Shown one piece after another: positions 14,833 through 22,878 of a stretch of DNA of 64,000 nt. The stretch spans positions 2,108,001 to 2,172,000 of the forward strand of contig NZ_CP018616.1 of NCBI RefSeq assembly GCF_002849855.1, written 5' to 3'. The first letter of the stretch is position 1, and every line of letters starts with the position of its first letter. The translations under genes and the position numbers were made by a program. The stretch is from Vibrio azureus. Lineage in GTDB: Bacteria; Pseudomonadota; Gammaproteobacteria; Enterobacterales; Vibrionaceae. The notes under the pieces were generated by a model that searched no databases, was not told the origin of the DNA, and saw only the letters and a program-made list of their open reading frames with translations.

Positions 14833-17415
14833 TTAAACTAACGGCCAGTCGTCCCCATCAGGGAAAATCGACAGGTCCGGTTGTTGATATTCTTGCTTTT
14901 CTGGTTGGGTAAATAGGTTGTCCCAACCTTCAAAATCCATCCAATTGGTGTCGTCCGAACGTTGACGTTTCACTTCTACCAACTGAGCTGGGCGTTTATT
15001 GCCGTACTCATCCACCTCCGCCGAACGGATTTGAATACTGATTGCATCATCGATGCGAATTGAACTGCCTTTTAGCAGTGCGGCCATTGCCGTTTCATCA
15101 ATATTTGGTGGTTTGTTCACCCACCCCTTAACCGGGTCTAATAATCGAGTTAGCTGATCGCTGACCTGTACCTCTTTGGGGTCCGTACAGTTATTGACAG
15201 AACTCCGAGAGGAGCCAGAGGCTCCAAAAGCGGTCGCTTCGCTCCCAAGAGCGCATGCTTCAGCTTCATCGTTAACCTCTGATTTCTTTTGAATCGTCCA
15301 AACTTTGGTGCGTGTTTTGATGGTTTCTTGTGGTGTAGTGAAGCCCTGAATTTTGCGAACGTCTTCACCATGAGGCGAGGCAAACGGCAGCACTTCATAG
15401 GAATTCACGATCAGCAAATCCTCGCGCTTAACGAATGGACCGCCCTGCCCCATGATGTAGCCTTGCCAGTTACCATGGTCAGCGGCTTTTAAAGTATCTG
15501 TAATGCTTGTATCTTCGGTTTTCATGCGTGATTGGTAGCTCTCACCAATCACTCTCATTAATTCTTCATTGGTGATTAACTTGCTAGGTTTTATAGGCCC
15601 AACAAGATCACGCTGTAGCATTGAGTAAATAGTGAGTAGGTCGACACGCTTTTGCATGAAAAGATATTCCATAAACGCTTTTTTGTTCTGATTAGCAAAT
15701 CGGCGTAGTTCTCTGTAAGTCGTGACTGGCGCGCCACCGAAGAACTGGAACTGGCGGATGTTCCAACGGCTTTTCCAGGCACTCACATTCTTGGCCATAT
15801 CTTTGACTGGCTTGCCTGTTTCGTCCGAGATCTCATCGTCCATTGCATAACCATCAATGTTCTTTGAAATGTACTTGGCGATGTAGCCCGTTGCGGTGCC
15901 TTTCTCTGGGTCAATAAAACCAATATCACACCGAGGACGATAGTTTAGTGGCCCAATATAAGTACCTTTACGGAATGGCCTTTCCTTCTCTTTCTCAAAC
16001 TCTGGGTGCAGTTCGCCACGGTCTTCTTTAGTGGCGTAAGAAATGAAGATGTCACGCACTTCCATCACATCTTCAGGTTTAACCCAGATCAGTAAATGCC
16101 AATGTGGTGTGCCGTCATGATGTGGCTCAGCAACACGAACACCAAACCAGCGAATTTCTTTTCGACCTAACTTGGCACGGATTCGCTGCCAAACATTGTT
16201 AAGGTAAGACTGAGCATCACGGGGACTAGCACTATTCCAGTGATCAATAAAACCGCCTCTCTTGTACGAGTTGTGATACTTAGATGGAGCGGTCAACGTT
16301 AAAAACAGACCTTGCAAACCAAGATCATTGCCAATGTCTTCACAGCCACGGCAACGCACCATCAATTCATGACGACGAATAGCAGGGTTAGAAACGCTTT
16401 TCAAAAACATCTCTTCAAGATCAGCTTTCTCTCCACTTTCTTCATCAAAGATTTCACGTTGCTTGATGTATTCCCAATTGCTTTTTTGCTGCTCTTGGTG
16501 CTCACGAACACAATCCCAAGACGCATAAGCAGAGGCTTTTGAAGAGACTTGCCCCATTGCAATAGCTAGGTGCTCACGCATAATTTTGCGTGCATTTACC
16601 AAACGACCAAGCCACCACTTCTCACTAATCATGCGGGAGATATCTTGCAGTGCAGAGAGCTCATTCTGTATTTTGTATTTACACGGTGGTTTAATGCCGA
16701 GCTGGTAAGTGAAAGCGGCCAACTGATGGTAGCCCTCAATAACAGGGCAAAACGACTGGTCCTTTTCCAATTCGACTTCAGTAATACTTGCCAACTTAGA
16801 AGAAATAACTTGAAAACGCGCATTCATGATTTTGCCAATCTTGAATGCCATATCTTTGATTTCGTCCAGCTCCAACTCCGCCAAAATACGGCTTTTCACT
16901 GGCTTGCGGTTTTTCTCAGCTTGTTCAAAATCAAACGAGATTTGCTTTGTGGGGAGATCTTCTGGATTGCCATATTCTTTAAAGAACACGGGATGAAATG
17001 GGTCTTCATCATCTCCAAATTCTTTAGACAATAGAGCAATTTTTTGTGTAGTTGGTAAGTTGCTGTATTTCTGCATCACCTTTTGGACACGCTCTGTCGC
17101 TGGTTGCACTTTTACGCGTAAAAAGGTGTTTGCTTCTTTTGAGCCTTTCTTTTCAAAAATTGAAATATAACGAGTGACAAAGTACTTGGTTAGATAGTCA
17201 GGTAGGTCTTTAATTCTCCCTCTCAGCCACTCAAAGTCTTCTGGGTTAGTATCAAATAACTTTCGTTCTAGGACACTTAAGTCGTCAGGCTCTTTTATGG
17301 CCCTAGTACGGCAAGTCCTCTCAATACAAGCGTCCCTCTCATCGATTGGATTCAGAGGGACTTGCCATGGAAAATCGTATTGCTTGATTTCGGTTGGCTC
17401 GCTTAAGGTTTTCAT
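14833..17415 (-). CDS. Phage replication initiator, HUH endonuclease (gpA/Rep family)
   Basis: An 860-residue rolling-circle initiator. The HUH metal-binding motif is in PHHDGTPHWHLLIWV (about residues 431-445), and the two-tyrosine catalytic motif is in TGYIAKYISKNIDGY (about 509-523, Y-x3-Y). A cysteine cluster (CRGCEDIGNDLGLQG) precedes it. P2 gpA is shorter (761 residues); the extra length is mainly N- and C-terminal. It would nick the origin and start leading-strand synthesis. The start overlaps the upstream 17412 gene by 4 bp. Confidence 0.92.
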   Translation of the reverse strand: MKTLSEPTEIKQYDFPWQVPLNPIDERDACIERTCRTRAIKEPDDLSVLERKLFDTNPEDFEWLRGRIKDLPDYLTKYFVTRYISIFEKKGSKEANTFLRVKVQPATERVQKVMQKYSNLPTTQKIALLSKEFGDDEDPFHPVFFKEYGNPEDLPTKQISFDFEQAEKNRKPVKSRILAELELDEIKDMAFKIGKIMNARFQVISSKLASITEVELEKDQSFCPVIEGYHQLAAFTYQLGIKPPCKYKIQNELSALQDISRMISEKWWLGRLVNARKIMREHLAIAMGQVSSKASAYASWDCVREHQEQQKSNWEYIKQREIFDEESGEKADLEEMFLKSVSNPAIRRHELMVRCRGCEDIGNDLGLQGLFLTLTAPSKYHNSYKRGGFIDHWNSASPRDAQSYLNNVWQRIRAKLGRKEIRWFGVRVAEPHHDGTPHWHLLIWVKPEDVMEVRDIFISYATKEDRGELHPEFEKEKERPFRKGTYIGPLNYRPRCDIGFIDPEKGTATGYIAKYISKNIDGYAMDDEISDETGKPVKDMAKNVSAWKSRWNIRQFQFFGGAPVTTYRELRRFANQNKKAFMEYLFMQKRVDLLTIYSMLQRDLVGPIKPSKLITNEELMRVIGESYQSRMKTEDTSITDTLKAADHGNWQGYIMGQGGPFVKREDLLIVNSYEVLPFASPHGEDVRKIQGFTTPQETIKTRTKVWTIQKKSEVNDEAEACALGSEATAFGASGSSRSSVNNCTDPKEVQVSDQLTRLLDPVKGWVNKPPNIDETAMAALLKGSSIRIDDAISIQIRSAEVDEYGNKRPAQLVEVKRQRSDDTNWMDFEGWDNLFTQPEKQEYQQPDLSIFPDGDDWPLV

Positions 17416-17708
17416 TTAGTGGCTTTTGCTCTAACCTGAAATGGAAAGAAACAGTGCCTTTCAGCAGGATATTGACCACCTGCTTTGAAGCAAATCTTCA
17501 TCAGCAGGTGTTCTTTACCACGAACAACTTTCTGAATATCACAATTGCCTAATGTTGCTTTCCAGAGATCGATACCTAAAACACGCTCAATATTTGTAAT
17601 GTCACCACTAGACAAGCACACACAACCTTTGCTTTCGGGGTGCTTTATTGCATCAAGGATAGACTGCATATCCTCAACCGCTTTTACTTCTTGTTTATTC
17701 AACTTCAT
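17412..17708 (-). CDS. Small early phage protein of unknown function
   Basis: A 98-residue protein (MKLNKQEVKAVEDMQSILDA...) in the early operon between the methyltransferase and Rep genes, with 4-bp overlaps on both sides. It has two cysteine-containing regions (KGCVCLSSGD and NCDIQ/ICFKAGG) but no clear metal site. I do not recognise a domain. The tight overlaps suggest it is made with Rep. Confidence 0.65.
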   Translation of the reverse strand: MKLNKQEVKAVEDMQSILDAIKHPESKGCVCLSSGDITNIERVLGIDLWKATLGNCDIQKVVRGKEHLLMKICFKAGGQYPAERHCFFPFQVRAKATK

Positions 17709-18247
17709 GCAGCCACCTCATGACCAACTGAAACGATATGGCTTAGCCCTTGAGGAATATCGAAACGGTTGCCGTTATCCCAGATAAACCAAGCGTATTC
17801 ACACGAATCTGAACCACCGCCCACAAAGCGAGGGCGAGGAACGATGATTGGACACTTTGGCGGAAAGCCGATTTCAAACCAGAAAGGTAAACGCTTTTTA
17901 GAGCCTAAATAGTTAACACGCTGCAGGTATGCCATTGTCCCGTCTGGTGCTAACTCACTTAGGCTTTTGCGAATAAATTCTTCCGTTAGTGAAAACGGTG
18001 GATTGGTGATAATGACGTCTTGGGTACCGAAATCAGTTGTTAGGTAATCAATACCTTTCTCGATTTCAGCAAATGACTTTTGGCTTTGCGGCAAAGCTAT
18101 CTTTTCAAAGATCGCGCCAGTCCCATAACAAGGCTCTAAGAATTTGTCGGTTGGGCGAACGGTTAACTTTGATATCAATGCGTCGACGACTTCTAGCGGT
18201 GTTGGGTAGAGCTCACGAGGTAGCACTTTTCCATTGGTAGAGCTCAT
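17705..18247 (-). CDS. Phage adenine-N6 DNA methyltransferase
   Basis: A 180-residue protein with the SAM-binding motif I FLEPCYGTGAIFE (about residues 36-48) and catalytic motif IV TNPPFS (81-86). The NPPF type and motif order fit phage N6-adenine methyltransferases. No target recognition domain of any size is visible, so the sequence specificity cannot be predicted. No restriction nuclease is adjacent, so it is an orphan enzyme. Such phage enzymes can protect DNA from restriction or affect replication. It overlaps both neighbours by 4 bp. Confidence 0.8.
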   Translation of the reverse strand: MSSTNGKVLPRELYPTPLEVVDALISKLTVRPTDKFLEPCYGTGAIFEKIALPQSQKSFAEIEKGIDYLTTDFGTQDVIITNPPFSLTEEFIRKSLSELAPDGTMAYLQRVNYLGSKKRLPFWFEIGFPPKCPIIVPRPRFVGGGSDSCEYAWFIWDNGNRFDIPQGLSHIVSVGHEVAA

Positions 18248-18798
18248 GCTTCCACCCCCTCTTGTGCTTCAGTCTTTTCACGCGCATCAATGATTAGCTC
18301 TGTAAGTTGGCTTTCAACTTCAAGCAACTGCTTCAGTGCATCGTCATCATTTAGCCAGATATTTCGATCAAAAAGGCGCTGATCCGTGTCACCTTGTTGA
18401 TATTCATAATCTTCTTTACGTGCATATACCTGTAAGCAATTAATATGAGCTGAGTAGCTAACAAAAATATGGATAACATCAGCATTAGTTACAGCCAGTA
18501 CATTGACGGCATGCAAAATATCTAACATTTCACGCTTACGGATAACTTCTACATTCTCACGTGAAACTGTTGATGTGTTTTCAATATCGCTCTCATTCAG
18601 ATTAAAATCGTTTCTGAGAGACTTTGGCATTAGAGAACTGACTGCAAACGCTAAGCGACGTTGGTTAATACTGGCTTGCTCACTAAAACGAACGGTCTTA
18701 TCAAACAAATCTCGTGATGCGCTTAGTGCTTGTGTTGCTTCAGCTCTGAGTTGTTTAGACTCTTCATTTAATTCAATAGCTTGTTGTAATTCATTCAT
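18244..18798 (-). CDS. Early phage protein, coiled-coil rich, unknown function
   Basis: A 184-residue protein starting MNELQQAIELNEESKQLRAE. The ATG at 18798 follows a GGAGCAAGGAAG stretch that gives a good ribosome site; the longer open frame to 18849 would cover an intrinsic terminator. The first 90 residues are probably helical/coiled coil (ATQALSASRDLFDKTVRFSEQ), then a region with LDILHAVNVLAVTNADVIH. No family recognised. It is the first gene after the terminator at 18823-18847. Confidence 0.65.
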   Translation of the reverse strand: MNELQQAIELNEESKQLRAEATQALSASRDLFDKTVRFSEQASINQRRLAFAVSSLMPKSLRNDFNLNESDIENTSTVSRENVEVIRKREMLDILHAVNVLAVTNADVIHIFVSYSAHINCLQVYARKEDYEYQQGDTDQRLFDRNIWLNDDDALKQLLEVESQLTELIIDAREKTEAQEGVEA

Positions 18799-18822
18799 CT
18801 TCCTTGCTCCTACGCTGAGACG

Positions 18823-18847
18823 AAAAAAAGCCCCCTGTGACAGGGGC
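18823..18847 (-). terminator. Intrinsic terminator inside the early phage operon
   Basis: On the minus strand GCCCCTG, loop, CAGGGGGC is followed by seven T residues (stem 18830-18847, T-tract 18829-18823). It lies 14 nt after the 18861-19190 gene stop and upstream of the next early gene, so it would stop early transcription before Rep unless antiterminated or partly leaky. Confidence 0.85.
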
Positions 18848-18860
18848 AAAATGGCTAGGT

Positions 18861-19190
18861 TTAATGGGTTTCACTGAATTGGTAATGTTTGAGGCGACGA
18901 ACATCGCCCAGCTCGTTATCGAATGCGACGACCATCTGCTTTAAATACTTCATACCACAACGAATTTTTTGCAGTTCCAAATCATCGAATGATTCAAAAT
19001 CTCTTGTGTAATCTCTGGCAGGTAACCCACCTGCAATAAGAACTAAGCCACGACTTTTGTCTGGTAGTTCGTTAAACATCTTTCTCAACTTGCCACGTGT
19101 AACGGCACCATTAAAAAGCGCTTTGCATGCCGCAATGCTTTCATTGGCGTTGGGTATAGGCTGTTTTTGATTAATAGCTAACTGACTCAT
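18861..19190 (-). CDS. Early phage protein of unknown function
   Basis: A 109-residue protein (MSQLAINQKQPIPNANESIAACKALFNG...) between the CII-family gene and the terminator. It contains RGKLRKMFNELPDKSRGLVLIAGGL and ends in basic/aromatic residues (RRLKHYQFSETH). It could be a small regulator, but I see no known domain. The start is supported by position, 9 bp after the stop of the CII gene. A full-length form is assumed. Confidence 0.6.
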   Translation of the reverse strand: MSQLAINQKQPIPNANESIAACKALFNGAVTRGKLRKMFNELPDKSRGLVLIAGGLPARDYTRDFESFDDLELQKIRCGMKYLKQMVVAFDNELGDVRRLKHYQFSETH

Positions 19191-19199
19191 GAGAACTCC

Positions 19200-19739
19200 T
19201 TAAATCAAACCAGGTAGTGGAGAACCATTGGCCATAAAATCCGTACCCATCTGTATAAGGGGCTGAAGGCCAGTGGTTCTCTGTTCAAGGTCATTGATAA
19301 GCAAAACTAGGTTGCCTAAAGCCGCTTGGGCTTTAGCTAATGTTTTACGTTTCTTAGAGCGTGGTAAACGCTCTGCGGTACACACTGCAATTGCATCGCG
19401 AGAAAGCTCACCAGAATCGCTATTAAGCTGGAGTATTTTCTCTAATGTGCTTAATTGGTTCTCTTGGTTGGGGAGTGGGACGGTTACAACACCATCATTG
19501 GCAAAAAGTGTATTTACGATCGAGTAGTCCTTGGATACACGACTGATTAATGCCAATTCAATAGGTTTAAGTACATGCGGCTGATTTGGGTTAAGCTTGT
19601 TTCTTAACATTCCTCCGCTCATCTTTAACTTTCGTGCTATTGCCTCAATATCGTGATTGACAACAAAATCACAGCAAGCAGCATCATAACTTTGCTGTTT
19701 GAGCTCACGTAAGACGTACATTGTGTTATTTCCGTCCAT
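19200..19739 (-). CDS. Phage regulatory protein, CII family
   Basis: A 179-residue protein of the phage CII/CP76 family: YDAACCDFVVNHDIEAIARKL, then KMSGGMLRNKLNPNQPHVLKP, an HTH-like segment, and a C-terminal half with coiled helices. In this group of phages CII acts early in the lysis-lysogeny decision. The ORF could start at TTG 19745, ATG 19739 or ATG 19721; I take 19739, with moderate doubt. It follows the small coupled ORF at 19749. Confidence 0.8.
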   Translation of the reverse strand: MDGNNTMYVLRELKQQSYDAACCDFVVNHDIEAIARKLKMSGGMLRNKLNPNQPHVLKPIELALISRVSKDYSIVNTLFANDGVVTVPLPNQENQLSTLEKILQLNSDSGELSRDAIAVCTAERLPRSKKRKTLAKAQAALGNLVLLINDLEQRTTGLQPLIQMGTDFMANGSPLPGLI

Positions 19740-19748
19740 AACCAATAC

Positions 19749-19895
19749 TCAATTAATGAAGAAAGGGGCCAAAACAAACGACCAACCAATAACGTTTAGC
19801 CAAAGTGGACAATGCTCGGGGTATTTATCCTCCCAAGTGCTATCTATTTCTTCCACTTGAGCAGAATCAGCTTTAATTAAATTGAAAAATTTCAT
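19749..19895 (-). CDS. 48-residue coupled small ORF with hydrophobic C-terminus
   Basis: From the ATG at 19895, overlapping the Cox stop by ATGA, the frame reads MKFFNLIKADSAQVEEIDST ... and ends WSFVLAPFFIN at TGA 19749-19751. The last 18 residues (LWLNVIGWSFVLAPFFIN) are hydrophobic enough for a membrane anchor. Translational coupling and a fill of the otherwise empty 19746-19891 gap support it, but its family is unknown. Confidence 0.55.
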   Translation of the reverse strand: MKFFNLIKADSAQVEEIDSTWEDKYPEHCPLWLNVIGWSFVLAPFFIN

Positions 19896-20092
19896 ACTTG
19901 CTGTTCCGCTGTACGTTCGAAGACCTTAACTAAGTTAATGAGAACTGAGCCTTTTTCTCCCTTTTTAGGAAGAATTGGAATATCACCGCAAGAGATTGCC
20001 CGATTGAGTGAAGATGCTGACCAACCAGTGCGACGAAGAAACTCTTTTTTTGTACAAAAAGGTGCGTCTAACGCTATTTGAATGCTTGCCAT
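19892..20092 (-). CDS. Cox-like excisionase/regulator
   Basis: A 66-residue HTH protein: FCTKKEFLRRTGWSASSLNR followed by AISCGDIPILPKKGEKG. It is the first gene leftward from the CI-cox control region and divergent from CI, the exact place of P2 Cox and K139 Cox. P2 Cox represses the lysogenic promoter and directs excision with integrase. The start codon is at 20092. Confidence 0.8.
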   Translation of the reverse strand: MASIQIALDAPFCTKKEFLRRTGWSASSLNRAISCGDIPILPKKGEKGSVLINLVKVFERTAEQQV

Positions 20093-20295
20093 AAGTGGTA
20101 TCCTATTCGATTGAGTTTTGTTGATGCTTATTGGTAGTAGATGAGAGCTTCAACTCGTATATGACAAATTCTTGATCGTAAAATCGATATAGTCAACCAG
20201 TCACTTACGGAACTATGTTAAAAACGATAAAACAATATCGCAAATGTGATCATATGCACACTAATTGTGTGCTATTTAGATGAGAGAGAATCGAA
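20093..20295. promoter_or_regulatory. CI/Cox divergent control region with operator-like repeats
   Basis: This 203-bp gap separates leftward cox and rightward cI. At 20256-20272 is the inverted repeat GCACAC-TAATT-GTGTGC, a probable repressor operator just before cI. Overlapping it, TGTGA-TCATAT-GCACA (20245-20260) resembles a CRP site with one mismatch in the right half-site. The rest is AT-rich. Promoter positions cannot be fixed reliably. Confidence 0.6.
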
Positions 20296-20901
20296 ATGAG
20301 CAGGGTTCCAGCAAAAGTACCAGCTTTTGATTATTTAAAAGGCAGAGATTTTACGGAAAAACTTAAAGAGGTAACGGGATCTTCTACATTTGACTTAGTA
20401 GCTGACCATTATGGCGTACCTAAATCTACGTTTTTCACCTGGCATACACACAATCGAACAGGATTTGAGTTGATTGTTCGAGAACATTTGGCCTCAGGAG
20501 CCTCAGTTCGCTACTTAGCGCTAGGCCAAGGCGAAGCATTCCCAAAAAATGAAGCACTACCGAATACTAGCGGCATTGAAAAATTTTCAATTGTTAATGG
20601 TGAGCTCAAGAAAATAGGTACTGTTGAAATAGGTTTATCTACCCTTGATGATTTCGACCTTTTAAAAGAAGATTTAATCGTTATTGAACAGAATGGACGT
20701 CATCTATACATCAATAAAGCCGAATCTCAGCCAGCATCGGGAGAGTACTTATTAGATATTGATGGGGTTCTATCAATTAACTACCTACAACGCATACCAG
20801 GTAGAAAGCTAGCAATTGCATTTGACACATCCACTATTGAGGTGCCTGAAGAGGATATAAAGGTGCTTGGTCGTGTTGCGATGGAAATGAAGAAAAAATA
20901 A
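20296..20901 (+). CDS. Phage CI-type repressor (Phage_CI_repr HTH and CI-C domain)
   Basis: A 201-residue protein. An HTH (FDLVADHYGVPKSTFFTWHT) occupies about residues 33-52, and a C-terminal domain (LDDFDLLKEDLIVIEQNGRH ... SGEYLLDIDGVLSINYLQR) follows, in the style of the 186 and K139 CI proteins. No Ala-Gly cleavage site or Ser/Lys dyad is apparent, so RecA-driven self-cleavage looks unlikely, as in 186. It maintains lysogeny. It is followed after 18 bp by the 20920 accessory gene. Confidence 0.87.
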   Translation: MSRVPAKVPAFDYLKGRDFTEKLKEVTGSSTFDLVADHYGVPKSTFFTWHTHNRTGFELIVREHLASGASVRYLALGQGEAFPKNEALPNTSGIEKFSIVNGELKKIGTVEIGLSTLDDFDLLKEDLIVIEQNGRHLYINKAESQPASGEYLLDIDGVLSINYLQRIPGRKLAIAFDTSTIEVPEEDIKVLGRVAMEMKKK

Positions 20902-20919
20902 TATAATTGGCTAGGATAA

Positions 20920-21744
20920 ATGATGAAAAATAGAAAAGTCAGCAAATTGCTAGGTATTGGGATAATTTTCTATCCTCTCATATTCTCTTGGTTTACCTTA
21001 AGAAAGGGATACTCTCGTAAATCCAGAATCCTCTCATTTGGATGGTCGTTATTAGTTGTTGTTTTGTTTGCCGCCATTCCGTATGACAACGAATCTCCAA
21101 CTCTCTCAACTAATATAGATAAGGCTTCAAAAGAAATTGAATCAGCTCCACAGGAAGTTTTTAAAAAAAGTTTAGCTGACAGTAAACCAGCTCCTAAAAG
21201 TCCACTCGCAAACTTAGGTGATTGTGAATTATCTAAACTAATGCTTGATGAAACAGAGCCTCTAATATCTAAAGCTATTTCTCTCAATAAGAGTTCAGAT
21301 TACCAAAAAATAGCACAATGGCGTGTAGCTACATTTAATTCGACCATAGCTGAAATTGAGAATAAATATAGACTCACTCCCCAAGAAATGACTTCATCTA
21401 GACGCAGCCTCTCTTCACAAGTTCACAATGATTTTGTTATACGTTCCAATTTACTGGTTCAAGCGATCTACTCTAAAGCCAAAAATGGTGGCGATAAATC
21501 CGACATTCAAAAACAATGGCAAATAATGAAGCAAGTCGGCGATCTTTACATAAAGCAATGTGAGCAAATTAAACAGCCTGTGAAAACAGCAAAGATTGTC
21601 CCTGCAAAACTTCCAATAAAAAAGAGTAAATCAGGTATTTGTCATTCACCAGGCAGCTCTTGGTATAACAGAACTAAAAACTATACGACATTCCAAGATA
21701 TTGAAACTTGTATTGACAGTGGCGGTAGGTTACCAAAGAAATAA
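20920..21744 (+). CDS. Two-TM phage accessory protein with C-terminal CHxPGSSWY..C motif
   Basis: A 274-residue protein in the lysogeny unit between CI and integrase. Two hydrophobic N-terminal segments (about residues 10-25 and 40-54) flank a short basic loop, then a Ser/Pro-rich region and an alpha-helical central part with Lys/Gln. The C-terminus, GICHSPGSSWYNRTKNY ... TCIDSGGRLPKK, is a short Cys-containing motif I have seen at the ends of various phage/nuclease-adjacent proteins. In K139 this place holds glo, a superinfection exclusion gene. A membrane-bound exclusion role is a hypothesis only. Confidence 0.65.
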   Translation: MMKNRKVSKLLGIGIIFYPLIFSWFTLRKGYSRKSRILSFGWSLLVVVLFAAIPYDNESPTLSTNIDKASKEIESAPQEVFKKSLADSKPAPKSPLANLGDCELSKLMLDETEPLISKAISLNKSSDYQKIAQWRVATFNSTIAEIENKYRLTPQEMTSSRRSLSSQVHNDFVIRSNLLVQAIYSKAKNGGDKSDIQKQWQIMKQVGDLYIKQCEQIKQPVKTAKIVPAKLPIKKSKSGICHSPGSSWYNRTKNYTTFQDIETCIDSGGRLPKK

Positions 21745-22778
21745 TGAGCGTTCGTAAAGTAGAAGACGATAACAAAAAGCAATGGCTCTGCGAGTGTTAC
21801 CCGCAGGGCCGAAAAGGAAAACGCATTCGAAAGCGCTTTGCAACAAAAGGTGAGGCTCTCGCTTTTGAAAAGTTTACTATGCAAGAAGTCGACACCAAAC
21901 CTTGGCTTGGTGAGAAAGTTGAGCGTAAAAGCTTAATGGATATGATTGATATTTGGCAAGAGCGTCATGGTCAATCACTGGCTCATTCTAAATATACCTA
22001 TAACAAACTAAAAGTTATGGGATTAGCTATGGGCGATCCACTCTATCACAGACTAACTCCAGCTCTATTCACTGACTATCGAACTCGACGTCTTGCAGGA
22101 GAAGTCGCAGACCTAAACGGCAGAAAGGTAAAGGTAACTTTTCGTACCTGCAACAACGAACAAGACCTACTCAATGCTGTTATTGTCGAGCTGCAACGAA
22201 TGGGCGAATGGAAGGGTGATAACCCACTGCAGTCTGTTCGGCAATTTAAATTGCACGAAACAGAAATGGAATTTTTAACTATTGAAGAAATGCAAAACTT
22301 GATATTCAAGTCTGAAGTGCATGAGTTCCACGGCGACATACACAAGATCATCAAACTTTGTTTAGCAACAGGTGCTCGTTTTCGTGAAGCATCTCGCCTC
22401 ACAGGTGCACAGCTAACAAAATATAAAGTTACGTTTACTCAAACGAAAGGTAAAAAGAATCGTTCAGTACCAATAAGCCCAGAACTATATGATGTCATTT
22501 ACAAGGAAGGTTCAGGCCCATTGTTTAATATCGGCTACAGTACAGTCTATCGATTTATAGTTAAGCATGTACCACGATTAAAACAACAAGCAGCACACGT
22601 ATTACGCCACACATTTGCATCATATTATATGATGAATGGTGGAAATATAATCGCCTTGCAACGAATCCTTGGCCACAGCGATATCAAGCAAACTATGCGA
22701 TATGCCCACTTAGCCCCTGATCATCTAGAAGATGTGGTCACCAAAAATCCTCTAACTAGCCTAGAAGTGTCGCCTTAA
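21744..22778 (+). CDS. int: Tyrosine recombinase integrase
   Basis: A 344-residue integrase with the full catalytic set: Arg212 (CLATGARFREAS), the beta-sheet Lys (about 235, TKGKKNRSVPI), His285-x2-Arg288 (AAHVLRHTFAS), His311 (RILGHSDIKQTMRYAHL) and Tyr320. The N-terminal part contains the arm-binding domain (GRKGKRIRKRFATKGEALAFE). Its ATG overlaps the previous stop by one base (TAATG). It integrates the phage beside the YcgN-like gene. Confidence 0.93.
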   Translation: MSVRKVEDDNKKQWLCECYPQGRKGKRIRKRFATKGEALAFEKFTMQEVDTKPWLGEKVERKSLMDMIDIWQERHGQSLAHSKYTYNKLKVMGLAMGDPLYHRLTPALFTDYRTRRLAGEVADLNGRKVKVTFRTCNNEQDLLNAVIVELQRMGEWKGDNPLQSVRQFKLHETEMEFLTIEEMQNLIFKSEVHEFHGDIHKIIKLCLATGARFREASRLTGAQLTKYKVTFTQTKGKKNRSVPISPELYDVIYKEGSGPLFNIGYSTVYRFIVKHVPRLKQQAAHVLRHTFASYYMMNGGNIIALQRILGHSDIKQTMRYAHLAPDHLEDVVTKNPLTSLEVSP

Positions 22779-22801
22779 ATGTGGCGACAAAATGGCGACA
22801 G
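22768..22801. repeat. Repeated GGCGACA sites at the int end, probable integrase arm sites
   Basis: GGCGACA occurs three times: inverted at 22768-22774 (TGTCGCC) and direct at 22783-22789 and 22794-22800 within GTGGCGACAAAATGGCGACA. Such runs beside int are typical of integrase arm-type sites near attP. The attachment core should lie in 22801-22878, but cannot be set without the other junction. No tRNA is nearby; the bacterial gene at 22879 seems intact. Confidence 0.55.
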
Positions 22802-22878
22802 ATTTTCACAAAACTGATTAAATATGGCATTTTTTGACTAAGCAACAAATTCTAAACATTTGAAAAGGCTTGAAAAAC

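Larger units (their letters stand above)
1..22850. mobile_element. P2-like (K139-type) prophage, integrase-side portion; left end outside window
   Basis: Gene content and order follow P2-like temperate phages: divergent capsid (O-N-M-L type) and terminase/portal (P-Q type) units, contractile tail genes, an Ogr/Delta-type activator, an HUH Rep protein, a CII-family protein, Cox, CI and a tyrosine integrase. Most adjacent late and early genes overlap by ATGA. The right boundary lies between the end of int (22778) and the intact chromosomal gene at 22879. The left boundary, remaining tail genes and second att site are outside the window. CII, CI and the Rep type point to the Vibrio K139/kappa group rather than coliphage P2. 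The exact att core cannot be defined from one junction. Confidence 0.93.
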
